Assembly: GCF_014203325.1 (NCBI RefSeq)
Contig: NZ_JACHIV010000001.1
Location: 5,271,501 to 5,335,500, forward strand
DNA: 64,000 nt
Reading direction: 5' to 3'
DNA from: Saccharopolyspora gloriosae
GTDB taxonomy: Bacteria; Actinomycetota; Actinomycetes; Mycobacteriales; Pseudonocardiaceae
Part shown: one piece after another, positions 45,005 through 57,028 of the stretch
How positions within the stretch are numbered: position 1 is the stretch's first letter
Layout of the letters: each line of letters starts with the position of its first letter
Notes under the pieces: generated by a model
Told to the model about the DNA's origin: nothing
Seen by the model: the letters and a program-made list of their open reading frames with translations, nothing else
Database searches by the model: none
Translations under genes and position numbers: made by a program

Positions 45005-45925
45005 ATGGACCCGGCGAAGCTGCTGCTGCTGATCGCGTTGCGCGACGGCGGCAGCATCACGCGCGCCGCCGAACTCACCGGGCGCACACCACCCGCCGTC
45101 TCCCAGCAGCTCGCCCGGCTCGAACGCGCCGCGGGCACCGGACTCGTCGAACGCCTCCCGCACGGGGTGCGGCTGACCCCGCTCGGTGCCCGGCTGGCCG
45201 AGCACGCCGACCAGATCGCCCGCGTGCTGCACGACGCCGAAGAGGACCGCGCCCGGCACCTCGGCCTGCATCGGAACCGGCTGCGGATCGGCGCGTTCCC
45301 CACCGCGGGCGTGCGGCTGCTCCCGGAAGCGCTCGCCGCGCTCAACCGGCTGCGCCCTGACAGCGAAATCTCGGTCGTCGACCTCGGCCCGGTCGAGGGC
45401 AACGCGCTCGTCGCCGAACGAGAACTCGACCTCGCGCTGGTCGCCGAGTACGACGAACCGCTGCGCGCCCCCGCGGGCGTCCGGCTGATCCCGCTGCTCG
45501 ACGACCCGGTCCTCGCCGTGCTGCCGGAACGCCACCACGCCGCCACCGCATCGGCCGCGCCCGGTCGCACGCTGCGGGACTTCGCCGCCGCCGCCTGGGC
45601 CTGCGCGCCGCGGGACCTGCCCAACCGGCGGCAGCTCGACGCGCTCGCACGCGTCGAAGGGTTCACGCCGCGAGTCCCGTTCGAATCGGAGTCGTACGCG
45701 GTCGCCCAGGCCGTGGTGTCCGCGGGCGTGGCGGTGGCCTTCCTGCCCCGGCTCGCGATCGGCGAGGTCCCCGGCACCGTGTCCCGCGCGCTCGCCGAAC
45801 CCGCCCTGTTCCGCCGGGTGCACGCCGCCCTGCCCGCGGACTCCCCCGCCGAACTCACCGGTGTCTTCCTCGACCTGCTCCGCGAGGTGTGCGCGGAGCA
45901 CGGCGGGACGACCGCCGACCGCTGA
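45005..45925 (+). CDS. LysR-type transcriptional regulator
   Basis: 306 residues. Winged helix-turn-helix in residues 1-60 (KLLLLIALRDGGSITRAAELTGRTPPAVSQQLARLERAAGTGLVERL), then a two-lobe effector domain (NRLRIGAFPTAGVRLLPEALAAL and FLPRLAIGEVPGTVSRAL). The typical LysR divergent arrangement with two GNAT genes suggests it controls them. The effector is unknown. Confidence 0.92.
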   Translation: MDPAKLLLLIALRDGGSITRAAELTGRTPPAVSQQLARLERAAGTGLVERLPHGVRLTPLGARLAEHADQIARVLHDAEEDRARHLGLHRNRLRIGAFPTAGVRLLPEALAALNRLRPDSEISVVDLGPVEGNALVAERELDLALVAEYDEPLRAPAGVRLIPLLDDPVLAVLPERHHAATASAAPGRTLRDFAAAAWACAPRDLPNRRQLDALARVEGFTPRVPFESESYAVAQAVVSAGVAVAFLPRLAIGEVPGTVSRALAEPALFRRVHAALPADSPAELTGVFLDLLREVCAEHGGTTADR

Positions 45926-45974
45926 GGAGCCCGTCCAACGCCCGGAGCGGAGGCCATCCGCGTGCCCGAAGCCC

Positions 45975-46028
45975 TGCGAGGAAGGGAACCTCTCTGTCAC
46001 CCGTGGCAGAAAGGTTCCCTTCCTCGCA
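45975..46028. repeat. Full dispersed palindrome between convergent genes
   Basis: GCGAGGAAGGGAACC-type left half and AGAAAGGTTCCCTTCCTCGC right half with several mismatches in the inner part (TCTCTGTCAC / GTGGCAGA). It lies between the LysR stop and the DUF2550 terminator. Confidence 0.85.
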
Positions 46029-46037
46029 CGCGGGCAC

Positions 46038-46069
46038 AAAAAAACGCGCCCCCTCTGGAGGGGGCGCGT
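46038..46069 (-). terminator. Intrinsic terminator at end of the atp cluster
   Basis: 11-bp stem ACGCGCCCCCT / AGGGGGCGCGT (46044-46069) with a 4-nt loop. On the minus strand it is followed by a run of seven T (46038-46044). It lies 13 nt past the DUF2550 stop. One of the few classical U-run terminators in the window. Confidence 0.88.
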
Positions 46070-46082
46070 GCTGCTGGGGCGG

Positions 46083-46535
46083 TCAGGACGCCCAAGGCAC
46101 GGATCGGCCCGGCGGGGCCGACTCCAACCAGGACAGGAACCCGGTCAACGCGTCCGCGCCCATGGCGACCTCGAGGTGCTCGTCGCGCCCCGTCAGGTGC
46201 AGGACGGTCGCGGCCTGCGGTAAGGCGTACACCTCGGACATCGACGGTTCCCGCCGGGTCGCGATCTCCACGTCGCGGCGGTTCACCACCCAGTTCGGTC
46301 CGGAACGCAGGCTCAGCACCCGGTACCAGGTGAACTCCTCGCCGCGGTAGTGCGCGACCCCGAGGTGCCAGCCGCGACCACGATCATCGGTCCGCAGGCG
46401 CAACGCCACATCGATGCCACCGGCGCGCAGCTGCCGCAGCCGCCGGCGAGCGGCCAGCACCACGCTCAGGGCCGCGCCGGCCAGGACAAGCACCAGCCCG
46501 GCACCGATGATCGACCACACGCCCGCGGAGCCCAT
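46083..46535 (-). CDS. DUF2550 membrane-anchored protein
   Basis: 150 residues: one N-terminal helix (VWSIIGAGLVLVLAGAALSVVLA), then a basic stretch and a soluble domain (LRLRTDDRGRGWHLGVAHYRGEEFTWYRVLSL...). The family sits just after atpC in actinobacteria. 12 nt after atpC and followed by a strong terminator, so it is the last gene of the unit. Function unknown. Confidence 0.88.
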   Translation of the reverse strand: MGSAGVWSIIGAGLVLVLAGAALSVVLAARRRLRQLRAGGIDVALRLRTDDRGRGWHLGVAHYRGEEFTWYRVLSLRSGPNWVVNRRDVEIATRREPSMSEVYALPQAATVLHLTGRDEHLEVAMGADALTGFLSWLESAPPGRSVPWAS

Positions 46536-46547
46536 GTGCGCGGCCCG

Positions 46548-46913
46548 TCAGACGGACTGCCCGGCCGCCCGAAGTCGACTCAGGGCCCTCGTGCGGGCTT
46601 CCTCGTCGTCGCTCTTGGCATCCGCACGAGCCTGCGCGACGTCGATCTCCTGGGCGAGTTCGGCCGACTCGGCGAGCACGCTGACGCCGTCGGCGGTGAC
46701 GGACAGGAATCCGCCCTGCACCGCCGCGGTCACGGTGTCGCCGTCGACGGTCGTGATCTTCACGACGCCACCCTCGACGAGCTGGCCGAGCAGCGGCTCG
46801 TGCCCCGGCAGGATGCCGATCTCGCCTTCGGTCGTCTGGGCCACGACGGTGGTCGCCTCACCGGACCACAGGCGGCGCTCGACAGCGACCAGCTGGACGG
46901 ACATGTTGGCCAC
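46548..46913 (-). CDS. atpC: ATP synthase epsilon subunit
   Basis: Central-stalk subunit of F1; it couples rotation and restrains ATP hydrolysis. 121 residues, beta-sandwich first ([40 protein letters not shown]), then a helical C-terminal part ([23 protein letters not shown]). GTG 46913 ([12 protein letters not shown]) is chosen because AAAGGAG lies 6 nt before it; ATG 46904 is then too far. Unusually, it is separated from atpD by 247 bp with hairpins. Confidence 0.94.
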   Translation of the reverse strand: MANMSVQLVAVERRLWSGEATTVVAQTTEGEIGILPGHEPLLGQLVEGGVVKITTVDGDTVTAAVQGGFLSVTADGVSVLAESAELAQEIDVAQARADAKSDDEEARTRALSRLRAAGQSV

Positions 46914-47012
46914 GCGCGTCTCCTTTGTCGGGTGTACAGCCCGCAGTCTAGCCAACGCCAGGCGGGCTCTGATGACGGGCCGAACAGGGCCTCGTCACAT
47001 CCGGAGGGGGGA

Positions 47013-47065
47013 CGCGAGGAGGGGAACCTTCAGGTCACGGGTGACAGGAAGGTTCCCTTCCTCGC
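47013..47065. repeat. Full dispersed palindrome between atpD and atpC
   Basis: GCGAGGAGGGGAACCTTCAG left half and GGTGACAGGAAGGTTCCCTT-type right half meeting at GTCACGGGTGAC. It lies inside an otherwise tight ATP synthase operon. Confidence 0.85.
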
Positions 47066-47074
47066 GGAAAGGCG

Positions 47075-47155
47075 AAAAAAGAGGCCGGGGCCCGTGACGG
47101 ACCCCGACCCGCTGCCGGTAGGTCTTCGCCGCGGCGGACAGCCGCGGCGAAGACC
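47075..47155 (-). terminator. Two hairpins after atpD, the second with a U-run
   Basis: First hairpin: perfect 15-bp stem GGTCTTCGCCGCGGC / GCCGCGGCGAAGACC (47121-47155), 5-nt loop, 5 nt past the atpD stop. Second: CGGGGTCCG-TCA-CGGGCCCCG on the minus strand (47086-47106), with one wobble pair, followed five bases later by six T (47075-47080). Together they look like a (partial) terminator within the operon. Confidence 0.7.
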
Positions 47156-47160
47156 GGGGC

Positions 47161-49519
<2,359 letters not shown>

Positions 49520-49530
49520 GGCTTACCCGG

Positions 49531-51174
49531 TCACTTCTTCGGGGCGGGCTTGTTGACCTGAACGGTTTCCTGGCCCACCGCGTCCGCGTCCATGGCCTCG
49601 GCGTCGGCTTCCTGCGTGAGCGAGGAGCCGTCGGAGGTCGTGAACTGCTTCTTGAACTCCTCGACCGAGTCCACGATCAGCTTCTGGCCGTCGTCGGAGA
49701 GCTTCTTGCTCTCGACGATGTCCTTGAGCAGCGACTCGTGGGTGCGGCGCAGGTAGGAGAGGAACTCCGACTCGAAGCGCCGCACGTCGCCGACCGGAAC
49801 GGTGTCGACGTGGCCCTTCGTGCCGAGGAACAGCGACACGACCTCTTCCTCGACCGGAAGCGGGTCGCCCGCGCCCTGCTTGAGCAGCTCCATGAGGCGG
49901 GCACCGCGGTCCAGCTGCGCCTTCGACGCGGCGTCGAGGTCCGAGGCGAAGGCGGAGAACGCCTCCAGCTCGCGGAACTGCGCCAGGTCGATCTTCAGCG
50001 AACCGGTGACCGACTTCATCGCCTTGATCTGCGCGGAACCGCCGACGCGGGACACCGAGATGCCGACGTCGATGGCGGGGCGCTGACCGGCGTTGAACAG
50101 GTCCGACTGCAGGAAGCACTGGCCGTCGGTGATGGAGATGACGTTCGTCGGGATGTAGGCCGACACGTCGTTGGCCTTCGTCTCGATGATCGGCAGGCCC
50201 GTCATCGAACCGGCGCCCATCTCGTCGGAGAGCTTCGCGCAGCGCTCCAGCAGACGGGAGTGCAGGTAGAAGACGTCACCGGGGTAGGCCTCGCGGCCCG
50301 GCGGACGACGCAGCAGCAGCGAGATCGCGCGGTAGGCCTCGGCCTGCTTGGTGAGGTCGTCGAACACGATCAGGACGTGCTTGCCCTGGTACATCCAGTG
50401 CTGGCCCAGCGCGGAACCCGCGTAGGGGGCCAGCCACTTCAGACCCGGCGAGTCCGAGGCGGGGGCGGCGACGATGGTCGTGTACTCCATCGCGCCCGCG
50501 TCCTCGAGGGACTTCTTCACGCCGGCGATCGTGGAGCCCTTCTGGCCGATCGCGACGTAGATGCAGTGGACCTGCTTGGCAGGGTCACCGCTGTCCCAGT
50601 TGCCCTTCTGGTTGATGATCGTGTCGACCGCGACCGTGGTCTTGCCGGTCTTGCGGTCGCCGATCAGCAACTGGCGCTGGCCGCGGCCGATGGGGGTCAT
50701 CGAGTCGATGGCCTTGATGCCGGTCTGCATCGGCTCGGCGACGCCCTGGCGCTGCACGACCGTGGCGGCCTGCAGCTCGAGGGCGCGCTGCGCCTCGGCC
50801 TTGATCTCGCCGAGGCCGTCGATGGCCTCGCCCAGCGGGTCCACCACGCGGCCGAGGAAGCCGTCGCCGACCGGCATGGACAGCACCTTGCCGGTCCGCT
50901 TGACCTCCTGGCCCTCTTCGATGCCCGCGGATTCGCCCAGGATGACCGCGCCGATCTCCTGCGCCTCCAGGTTCATCGCCACGCCGTAGACGCCGCCGGG
51001 GAACTCCAGCAGCTCTTCGGTCATCACCGAAGGCAGGCCCTCGACATGGGCGATGCCGTCACCGGTATCGGTGACGACGCCGACCTCCTCGCGGCTGACC
51101 TCCGGGGAGTAGCTGGAGACGTACTTCTCGATCGCACTGCGGATCTCGTCCGACGAGATCGTCAGCTCCGCCAT
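49531..51174 (-). CDS. atpA: ATP synthase alpha subunit
   Basis: Non-catalytic F1 subunit, 547 residues. Walker [63 protein letters not shown], and ARG-finger region [18 protein letters not shown]-terminal extension ([33 protein letters not shown]), like those of mycobacterial alpha subunits, may restrain ATP hydrolysis. ATG 51174 with AGGA upstream. Confidence 0.97.
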   Translation of the reverse strand: MAELTISSDEIRSAIEKYVSSYSPEVSREEVGVVTDTGDGIAHVEGLPSVMTEELLEFPGGVYGVAMNLEAQEIGAVILGESAGIEEGQEVKRTGKVLSMPVGDGFLGRVVDPLGEAIDGLGEIKAEAQRALELQAATVVQRQGVAEPMQTGIKAIDSMTPIGRGQRQLLIGDRKTGKTTVAVDTIINQKGNWDSGDPAKQVHCIYVAIGQKGSTIAGVKKSLEDAGAMEYTTIVAAPASDSPGLKWLAPYAGSALGQHWMYQGKHVLIVFDDLTKQAEAYRAISLLLRRPPGREAYPGDVFYLHSRLLERCAKLSDEMGAGSMTGLPIIETKANDVSAYIPTNVISITDGQCFLQSDLFNAGQRPAIDVGISVSRVGGSAQIKAMKSVTGSLKIDLAQFRELEAFSAFASDLDAASKAQLDRGARLMELLKQGAGDPLPVEEEVVSLFLGTKGHVDTVPVGDVRRFESEFLSYLRRTHESLLKDIVESKKLSDDGQKLIVDSVEEFKKQFTTSDGSSLTQEADAEAMDADAVGQETVQVNKPAPKK

Positions 51175-51236
51175 GTCTCGTTCCTGCTCTCGGTTCGTTC
51201 TGGAAGGAAGTTCGTGTCCGGGCCGCGCCCTCGCCG

Positions 51237-52067
51237 TCAGTCGGCGAGATCGCGCCGGAGGGACTGCAGGCGCCCCGTGGTCGTCCCGTCGATGATCTCG
51301 TCACCGACCTTGATCAGCAGGCCGCCGCCGACCGCAGGATCCACTTCCAGGTGGACCGCGATGGGCCGCGAGTAGATCCGCTGCAACGTGGCCGCGAGCC
51401 GCTGCTGCTGCTGCTCGGAGAGCTCGATGGCGGACCGCACGTGCGCCACCGAACGCTCCCGGCGCTTGGCCGAGAGCTCCGCGAGCTCCTCCAGCCCCTC
51501 GCTGACGTGTCCGCCACGCGGGTGCGCCACCAACTGGCGCACCAGGGCCTGGGTGACGGGTTCGACCTTGCCGCCGAGCAGTTCGTCGACCAGCGCGGTC
51601 TTGCCGTCGGTGGCAGCGGCCGGGTCGGCCAGCAGCCGCTCCAGCTCCAGTTCGGCGCCGATGATGCGGCCGAGGCGGAACAGCTCGTCCTCGACCGCGT
51701 CCAGCCGGCCCGCCCGTTCGGCCTGCACCAGCAGGGCGATCCGTGCCAGCCGCTCCAGACCTCCGACCAGGTCCTTCGCGCTCGACCAGCGGGAGCGGAC
51801 GGCTTCGACGACCACGGGCAGCGCCCGGGCGCCGAGCTTGCCGGCCAGCAACTGCTTGGCCAGCTCCTCCCGCGAACGGGGTTCGGTGGAGGCGTCCGCC
51901 AGCGCCCGGCGCAGGGTCGACTCACGACCCAGCAGGGCGGCCACGCCGAACAGTTCGTCGGCGAGGCCGGTGATCTCCGCGGCCCCGGCCCCGTCGGTGG
52001 CCTGCAACAGCTGCAGCTCGGTGGCTGCCAGCGCGTCGCGGCTCGCGGCGTTCACGAGGGTGCTCAA
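51237..52067 (-). CDS. atpH: ATP synthase delta subunit
   Basis: Peripheral-stalk subunit joining b to the top of F1. About 276 residues, the long actinobacterial form (E. coli delta is 177). C-terminal part is classical: [68 protein letters not shown]. Not fused to atpF, unlike in mycobacteria. The start is uncertain: TTG 52067 ([14 protein letters not shown]) with AAAGG at 10 nt is preferred; GTG 52109 and GTG 52055 are in frame. Confidence 0.92.
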   Translation of the reverse strand: MSTLVNAASRDALAATELQLLQATDGAGAAEITGLADELFGVAALLGRESTLRRALADASTEPRSREELAKQLLAGKLGARALPVVVEAVRSRWSSAKDLVGGLERLARIALLVQAERAGRLDAVEDELFRLGRIIGAELELERLLADPAAATDGKTALVDELLGGKVEPVTQALVRQLVAHPRGGHVSEGLEELAELSAKRRERSVAHVRSAIELSEQQQQRLAATLQRIYSRPIAVHLEVDPAVGGGLLIKVGDEIIDGTTTGRLQSLRRDLAD

Positions 52068-52139
52068 CTCTCCAGGGCCTTTCGTTCTGGGGGAACCTTC
52101 GGGGACCACATCATGTGCGTGTCCATCGCACCGGCGCCG

Positions 52140-52700
52140 TCAGGACCTGCTGGACCCGGACGGTGCCGACGTGGAGTCCAGTTCCTCCAGGAACCGGTCC
52201 ACGGTGCCGCGACGACGGGTCTCGTCCTCAAGGGACTCCCCGACGATGCGACCGGCCAGATCCACGGCCTGACGGCCGAGGTCGGCGCGCAGCTCCGCAA
52301 CGATCTGCGAACGCTGCGCGGCCAGCTGGTTCTGGCCTTGCGTGACGATCCGCTCCGACTCGGTCTGAGCCTGGGTGCGCATCTCCTCGACGATCTGCTG
52401 GCCCTCGGCCCGCGCGTCGTCCCGGATCCGCGCAGCCTCGGCGCGCGCCTCGGCCAGCTGCGACTTGTACTGCTCCAGCGTCCGCTGTGCCTCGGCCTGA
52501 GCCTGCTCGGCGCGGGCGATACCGCCCTCGATCCGCTCGCTGCGCTCCGCGTAGATCTTCTCGAAGCGCGGCACCGCGTACTTCCACAGTACGAACAGCA
52601 GGATCAGGAAGGCGATCAGGCCGACGACGATCTCGGCCGGCTCGGGGATGACGGGGTTGTGCCCGCCCTCCGCGGCCAACAGCATCTGTGTCTTCACCAC
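52140..52700 (-). CDS. atpF: ATP synthase subunit b
   Basis: Peripheral stalk of the ATP synthase. One membrane helix ([23 protein letters not shown]) near residue 25, then a long charged coiled coil ([57 protein letters not shown]). About 186 residues. GTG 52700 is chosen because GGGAG lies 6 nt before it; TTG 52712 is the alternative. Confidence 0.94.
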   Translation of the reverse strand: MVKTQMLLAAEGGHNPVIPEPAEIVVGLIAFLILLFVLWKYAVPRFEKIYAERSERIEGGIARAEQAQAEAQRTLEQYKSQLAEARAEAARIRDDARAEGQQIVEEMRTQAQTESERIVTQGQNQLAAQRSQIVAELRADLGRQAVDLAGRIVGESLEDETRRRGTVDRFLEELDSTSAPSGSSRS

Positions 52701-52734
52701 GACGTCTCCCAACGCTCTCCAGCCGTGAACAAGG

Positions 52735-52992
52735 TCAGGCTGCGGAGGCGATGAAGTACACGACCAGGCCGATCAGGGCGAGCACCTCGACCAGGACGAA
52801 CGAGATCCAGGCGATGCCCTGCAGCTGGCCCTGGGCCTCCGGCTGACGCGCGGTGCCGTTGATGACGGCGGCCCAGATCAGACCGACACCCACACCCGGG
52901 CCGATGGCGCCGAGGCCGTAGCCGATCGCGGCCAGGCCGGGGTTGATGTTCGCTGCAGATTCGGCGGCCTGCGCAAGAACGATGTTGCTCAC
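52735..52992 (-). CDS. atpE: ATP synthase subunit c
   Basis: Proton-carrying ring subunit with two helices, 85 residues. Helix 1 has the GXGXG-type packing run [21 protein letters not shown]; the polar loop is [10 protein letters not shown]. The proton-binding carboxylate is Glu69 in [20 protein letters not shown] 52992 ([11 protein letters not shown]) has AAGG 8 nt upstream; GTG 52998 is the alternative. Confidence 0.95.
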   Translation of the reverse strand: MSNIVLAQAAESAANINPGLAAIGYGLGAIGPGVGVGLIWAAVINGTARQPEAQGQLQGIAWISFVLVEVLALIGLVVYFIASAA

Positions 52993-53053
52993 TTTCACTA
53001 CCTTTCAACTCGGTCCGCGCAATCCGCGCGGATCGGAGGTCTTGGTCTTGCTC

Positions 53054-53833
53054 TCAGTGCTCCGAGGACAGCGCACTGCCGATGAAGTTGGCCGTCAGCA
53101 GCGCGAAGATGTAGGCCTGGAGCACCTGGATCAGGGCTTCGACGAACGTCAAGGCAATGGAGAAGGCGAAAGCGACGATGGAGACCGGCTTCAGCCCCGC
53201 GCTCGCCTCCATGAGCAGGAATTCCCCGCCCAAGGTGAACACAAGCAGGATGAGGTGACCGGCGAACATCGCGGCGAACACCCGGATCGCCAGCGCGACC
53301 GGCTGGGCGATGAACTTCTGGAAGAACTCGATCGGCGCGAGCAGCACGTAGATCGGCTTCGGCACGCCCGGTGGGAACATGACGTGCTTGAAGTAGCCGA
53401 GGAATCCGTGCGTGGCGAAACCGACCGTGTGGATCACGACGTACACGACGATGAACAGCGCGACCGGGAACCCGATCCGCGACATCGTGGGGAACTGGAT
53501 CAGCGGGATGATCCCGAAGATGTTGTTCACCAGCACGAACGTGAACAGCGCGAAGATCAGCGGGACGAACTTGCGAAAGTCCTTCGCCCCGATCTGGTCC
53601 CGCGCGATGTTGTTACGGCTGAACTCGTAGAGGAACTCCGCGACGAACTGGGACTTGCCCGGTACCAGCTTCAGGTTGCGGGTCGCCATCACGAAGTACG
53701 CGCCGACGATCACCACCGAGAGTGCGATCAGCACCATCGGCTTGGTTACGCCGCCGAAGATCGGCGGGAGGTCAAAAGCATCGGCACCCGGCGGTACGAA
53801 CTGTCCGCCTTGGGCCAGCACCAGCGCGCCCAA
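53054..53833 (-). CDS. atpB: ATP synthase subunit a
   Basis: Stator proton-channel subunit, 259 residues, five to six helices. The essential Arg is in ALAIRVFAAMFAGHLILLVF. Other landmarks: KSQFVAEFLYEFSRNNIARDQIG and the C-terminal FVEALIQVLQAYIFALLTANFIGSAL. Starts at TTG 53833: AAGGAG lies 5 nt upstream, which decides for the rare codon over GTG 53821. Confidence 0.95.
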   Translation of the reverse strand: MGALVLAQGGQFVPPGADAFDLPPIFGGVTKPMVLIALSVVIVGAYFVMATRNLKLVPGKSQFVAEFLYEFSRNNIARDQIGAKDFRKFVPLIFALFTFVLVNNIFGIIPLIQFPTMSRIGFPVALFIVVYVVIHTVGFATHGFLGYFKHVMFPPGVPKPIYVLLAPIEFFQKFIAQPVALAIRVFAAMFAGHLILLVFTLGGEFLLMEASAGLKPVSIVAFAFSIALTFVEALIQVLQAYIFALLTANFIGSALSSEH

Positions 53834-54064
53834 CTGGGCTCCTTCCGGTTCTCCCGAGGTTCACACCGCCGGGGGAATCGTCATGATTTGCACGTAACGT
53901 ACCCGATACGCGATCTGGCACGTTCGCCGACCCCACCCTAGTGAGCGCAGATACGTTCAGTAAGGGATGGACGGTCGCCACACGGATGGGCGACCAGGCC
54001 GAAGCGGACAATACCAGCGGGTAACAAGTTTCGGGAAGCTACCCGGTCTTGGTCAACAAAACGG
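53834..54064. other. Gap between atpI and atpB
   Basis: 231 bases with no gene, in an otherwise tight operon. It probably carries a promoter for atpBEFHAGD on the minus strand. No certain hexamers identified. Confidence 0.4.
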
Positions 54065-54523
54065 TCATTGACCAGTGACGATGGTCGGGATCTTGGTATT
54101 CCGGAATGCGACGACCTCTGCGCCGGCCCACACCATGATGGTGGCCAGCATGGTCAACGCCAGCGCCATCGGATGGATCGCTTCCACGCCGCCCAGCAAG
54201 GTCATCACGATGAGTAACACCAGCATCTTGCCGACGTAACCACCGAGCGCGACCGCCATGACGAACATCGGGTGCAACCCACCCGTCCAGCGCATCAGGA
54301 AGATAGTGAGCAGTGACGATCCGAACGCCACCGCGCCACCGACGACCGCGCCGAACGCGCCGGTCGCCCCGACGAGGACCGCGGACACCACGATGCCGAG
54401 CAGCACCGTCGCGACACCCGGCCACAGCGCGGTCCGCAGCATGGCGTCGGCCAGCTTCCGCACCGTCGCGGCGTGCGGGTTCTCCGCTGCCTGCTCGGCG
54501 GGCTGTTCGGTCGTCTCGCTCAT
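54065..54523 (-). CDS. AtpI-like membrane protein
   Basis: 152 residues with four hydrophobic segments (VATVLLGIVVSAVLVGATGAFGAVVGGAVAFGSSLLTIF; FVMAVALGGYVGKMLVLLIVMTLLG; LALTMLATIMVWAGAEVVAF). Position directly before atpB identifies it as the AtpI counterpart (Mg/c-ring assembly factor elsewhere). Its ATG abuts the wecA stop with no gap. Confidence 0.85.
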   Translation of the reverse strand: MSETTEQPAEQAAENPHAATVRKLADAMLRTALWPGVATVLLGIVVSAVLVGATGAFGAVVGGAVAFGSSLLTIFLMRWTGGLHPMFVMAVALGGYVGKMLVLLIVMTLLGGVEAIHPMALALTMLATIMVWAGAEVVAFRNTKIPTIVTGQ

Positions 54524-55699
54524 TCAGGCCCCTCGATCGGATCGCCATCGTCCGGCCATTCTCGGAATGAGCGAAATGATAGCTGCCGCCGCCACGCCGA
54601 TCCCGGCCACCCAGCCGACCACGGCCGCGCTGAACAGCGTCAACGACACCGCGCCGAAGGCCAGCACGCCTGCCCACAAGTAGATGAGCAGCACCGCGCG
54701 GCGTTGCGAGTGGCCGATTTCCAGCAGCCGGTGGTGCAGGTGCATCTTGTCCGCGTGGAACGGGCTCTTGCCGGCCCGCGTCCGGCGTACCACCGCCATG
54801 ATCAAGTCCAGCAGCGGCACGAACAGCACCGCCGCCAGCACCAGCAGGGGTGAGAGCAGCGCCAGCAGGTCCTTGCCGCCGAAGCCCGCGTAGTCGGCCT
54901 TGCCGGACGCCGACGTGCTCGCCGTCGCCAGCATCAGCCCGATCAGCATCGAACCCGAATCGCCCATGAAGATCCGCGCCGGCTGGAAGTTGTACGGCAG
55001 GAAGCCCATGCACGCGCCCGCGATCGACGCCGCGATCAGCGCCGGCGGGTACGCGGTGACGTCGCCACCGTGCTGCTGCAGCAGGCTCAGGCAGAACGCG
55101 CAGGTCGCGCTCGCCGCGATCAACCCGATCCCCGAGGCAAGCCCGTCCAGGCCGTCCACGAAGTTCATCGCGTTGATCATCGTGACGACCAGCAGCACCG
55201 TCAGCAGCTGGCCCTGGTTGCTGTTGAGGACCATGAGCTGACCCATGTGCCCCTCATCGCCACCCCACGGCACCCAGAACCCGAACCACTGCACACCGAG
55301 CAGCACCAGGATCCCGGCCGCGGTCACCTGACCGGCCAGCTTCGTCAGCGAATCCAGTTCGAAGCGGTCGTCGAGCGCGCCGACCAGCACGATCAACCCA
55401 CCGGCCACCAGCGCGGCCACCGCGTCGTTGGAGAACTCGAAACCCCGCGACAGCGCAGGCAGGTTGCTCGCGAGGAACATCGCCGCGAGCACCCCGCCGA
55501 ACATCGCCACCCCGCCCATCCGGGGGATCGGCGTCAGGTGCACGTCGCGCTTGCGGGGATAGGCGACCGCGCCCACGCGGATCGCCAGCAACCGGACCAA
55601 GCCGGTCAACAGGAATGTCACCGCCGCCGCGGTGAGCAGAACAAGCAGGTACTCGCGGGCGGGGAGACCCGCGGGAGCCCAGAGGGGTGCGTTGTCCAT
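54524..55699 (-). CDS. wecA: Undecaprenyl/decaprenyl-phosphate N-acetylglucosamine-1-phosphate transferase
   Basis: Polytopic PNPT enzyme that loads GlcNAc-1-P on the polyprenyl carrier, starting the arabinogalactan linkage unit in related actinobacteria. 391 residues, about eleven helices. Motifs: LVGALDDRFELD (Mg/substrate Asp pair), MNFVDGLDGLASG, IFMGDSGSMLIG and DKMHLHHRLLEIGHSQR (the HXHH loop that separates WecA from MraY). ATG 55699. Adjacent to atpI as in mycobacteria (rfe). Confidence 0.92.
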   Translation of the reverse strand: MDNAPLWAPAGLPAREYLLVLLTAAAVTFLLTGLVRLLAIRVGAVAYPRKRDVHLTPIPRMGGVAMFGGVLAAMFLASNLPALSRGFEFSNDAVAALVAGGLIVLVGALDDRFELDSLTKLAGQVTAAGILVLLGVQWFGFWVPWGGDEGHMGQLMVLNSNQGQLLTVLLVVTMINAMNFVDGLDGLASGIGLIAASATCAFCLSLLQQHGGDVTAYPPALIAASIAGACMGFLPYNFQPARIFMGDSGSMLIGLMLATASTSASGKADYAGFGGKDLLALLSPLLVLAAVLFVPLLDLIMAVVRRTRAGKSPFHADKMHLHHRLLEIGHSQRRAVLLIYLWAGVLAFGAVSLTLFSAAVVGWVAGIGVAAAAIISLIPRMAGRWRSDRGA

Positions 55700-56124
55700 G
55701 GCGGCGGCTCTACCCTCGCGGGCCGACGGCCCGCGGAAGGTCGATGTTCAGCCCCCAGAACGGCGTCTTCAAGCTCGGCGCTCCTCATCGCTGTCCACGT
55801 TGCGCATCTGGGGCTAACGCTATCGGCCAACAGCCGCACCACGACCACCGGTCCGGAACAGCGAAGATCGTCCGGGGCTCGGCGAGCGGTCGTGCGGGCC
55901 GCGAGCAAGGGAACCTTCCTGTCACGCCGGGAACGCGACCGGGCACGCGCCGCGTTCATGGCCTGCGCGAACCGGCGAATTCCAGCCGTGCGAAGAAGGG
56001 AACCTTCCTGTCACCGCTCGACGCGCGCAGGCCGAGCCGTGGACGCACATCGCCGGTGCGGTGCGCCCACTGACAGGGGAAGGGGGTTCGCGCCGTCACC
56101 GGGAAACCGGCGACGGCGCCCGGC
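55700..56124. repeat. Gap with two palindrome half sites
   Basis: 425 bases with no gene between wecA and the sua5-type gene. Half sites GCGAGCAAGGGAACCTTCCT (from 55901) and GCGAAGAAGGGAACCTTCCTG (about 55990-56015), same orientation, about 90 nt apart. Confidence 0.7.
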
Positions 56125-56775
56125 TCACGCCGCGGGCTCGACCTCGACGCCGAGCACCTCGGACAGCTCCGCCAAGGTCACGGCGCCCTCCCGCAGCACC
56201 CGCGGCTGCGGCTGGGTCAGGTCCACGATCGTCGAGGCGACCGGCTCACCGGCGGGCCCGCCGTCCAGGTACACCCCGACCGACTCGCCGAGCTGCTCCC
56301 GCGCCTGCTCCGCCGCGGACGCCGGCGGGTGCCCCGTCCGGTTCGCGCTCGACACGGCCATCGGGCCGACCTCGCGCAGCAGGTCCAGGGCGACCGGGTG
56401 CAGCGGCATCCGCAGGTTCACCGTCCCGCGCGTGTCGCCCAGGTCCCACGCCAGCGACGGCGCCTGCGGCAGCACGAGCGACAACCCGCCCGGCCAGAAC
56501 GCCTCCACCAGCGATCGGGCCTGCCGCGACACGGACTGGACGAGGCCGTCGATGGTCGACCACGAACCGACCAGCACCGGAACGGGCATGTCGCGTCCTC
56601 GGCCCTTGGCCGACAACAACGACCCCACGGCATCGGAGTCGAAGGCGTCCGCGCCGATCCCGTACACGGTGTCGGTGGGCAGGACGACGAGCCCTCCGGC
56701 GCGGACGGTGTTCGCGGCTGCGGCGAGACCGGCTTCCCGGTCGTCCGGGCGGTTGCAGTCATACACGGTGCTCAC
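56125..56775 (-). CDS. L-threonylcarbamoyladenylate synthase (Sua5/YrdC)
   Basis: Makes threonylcarbamoyl-AMP from Thr, bicarbonate and ATP for the t6A37 modification of tRNA. 216 residues, YrdC domain only, with a short acidic tail. Marks: VLPTDTVYGIGADAFDSDAV, the Arg-rich KGRGRDMPVPVLV loop, LRMPLHP and AVSSANRTGHPPA. GTG 56775 (MSTVYDCNRPDDR) fits family start. Upstream of wecA on the same strand but separated by 425 bp. Confidence 0.92.
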   Translation of the reverse strand: MSTVYDCNRPDDREAGLAAAANTVRAGGLVVLPTDTVYGIGADAFDSDAVGSLLSAKGRGRDMPVPVLVGSWSTIDGLVQSVSRQARSLVEAFWPGGLSLVLPQAPSLAWDLGDTRGTVNLRMPLHPVALDLLREVGPMAVSSANRTGHPPASAAEQAREQLGESVGVYLDGGPAGEPVASTIVDLTQPQPRVLREGAVTLAELSEVLGVEVEPAA

Positions 56776-57028
56776 GCTCCGATCCTGGCACGCCACGCAC
56801 GGGCCCCGGCGGGTGGTGCCCGTCCGCTGCGCTGCGGGCCTATCCTCCCCAGTAACACCAGCGCCCCGTCGCAAGATCGAAAAGGTGCGCTCGTCCTCGG
56901 CGGAGTCGTTGCCCTCGTCACCTCTCAGGTACGGCAACGTGACGGTCCCGCCGCACGTCTGATCGTACGAACGGCAGGTCCGCGATCCGGACCGCCCGTC
57001 TCCAGCCAGTCCCGAACAAGGAGTACAG

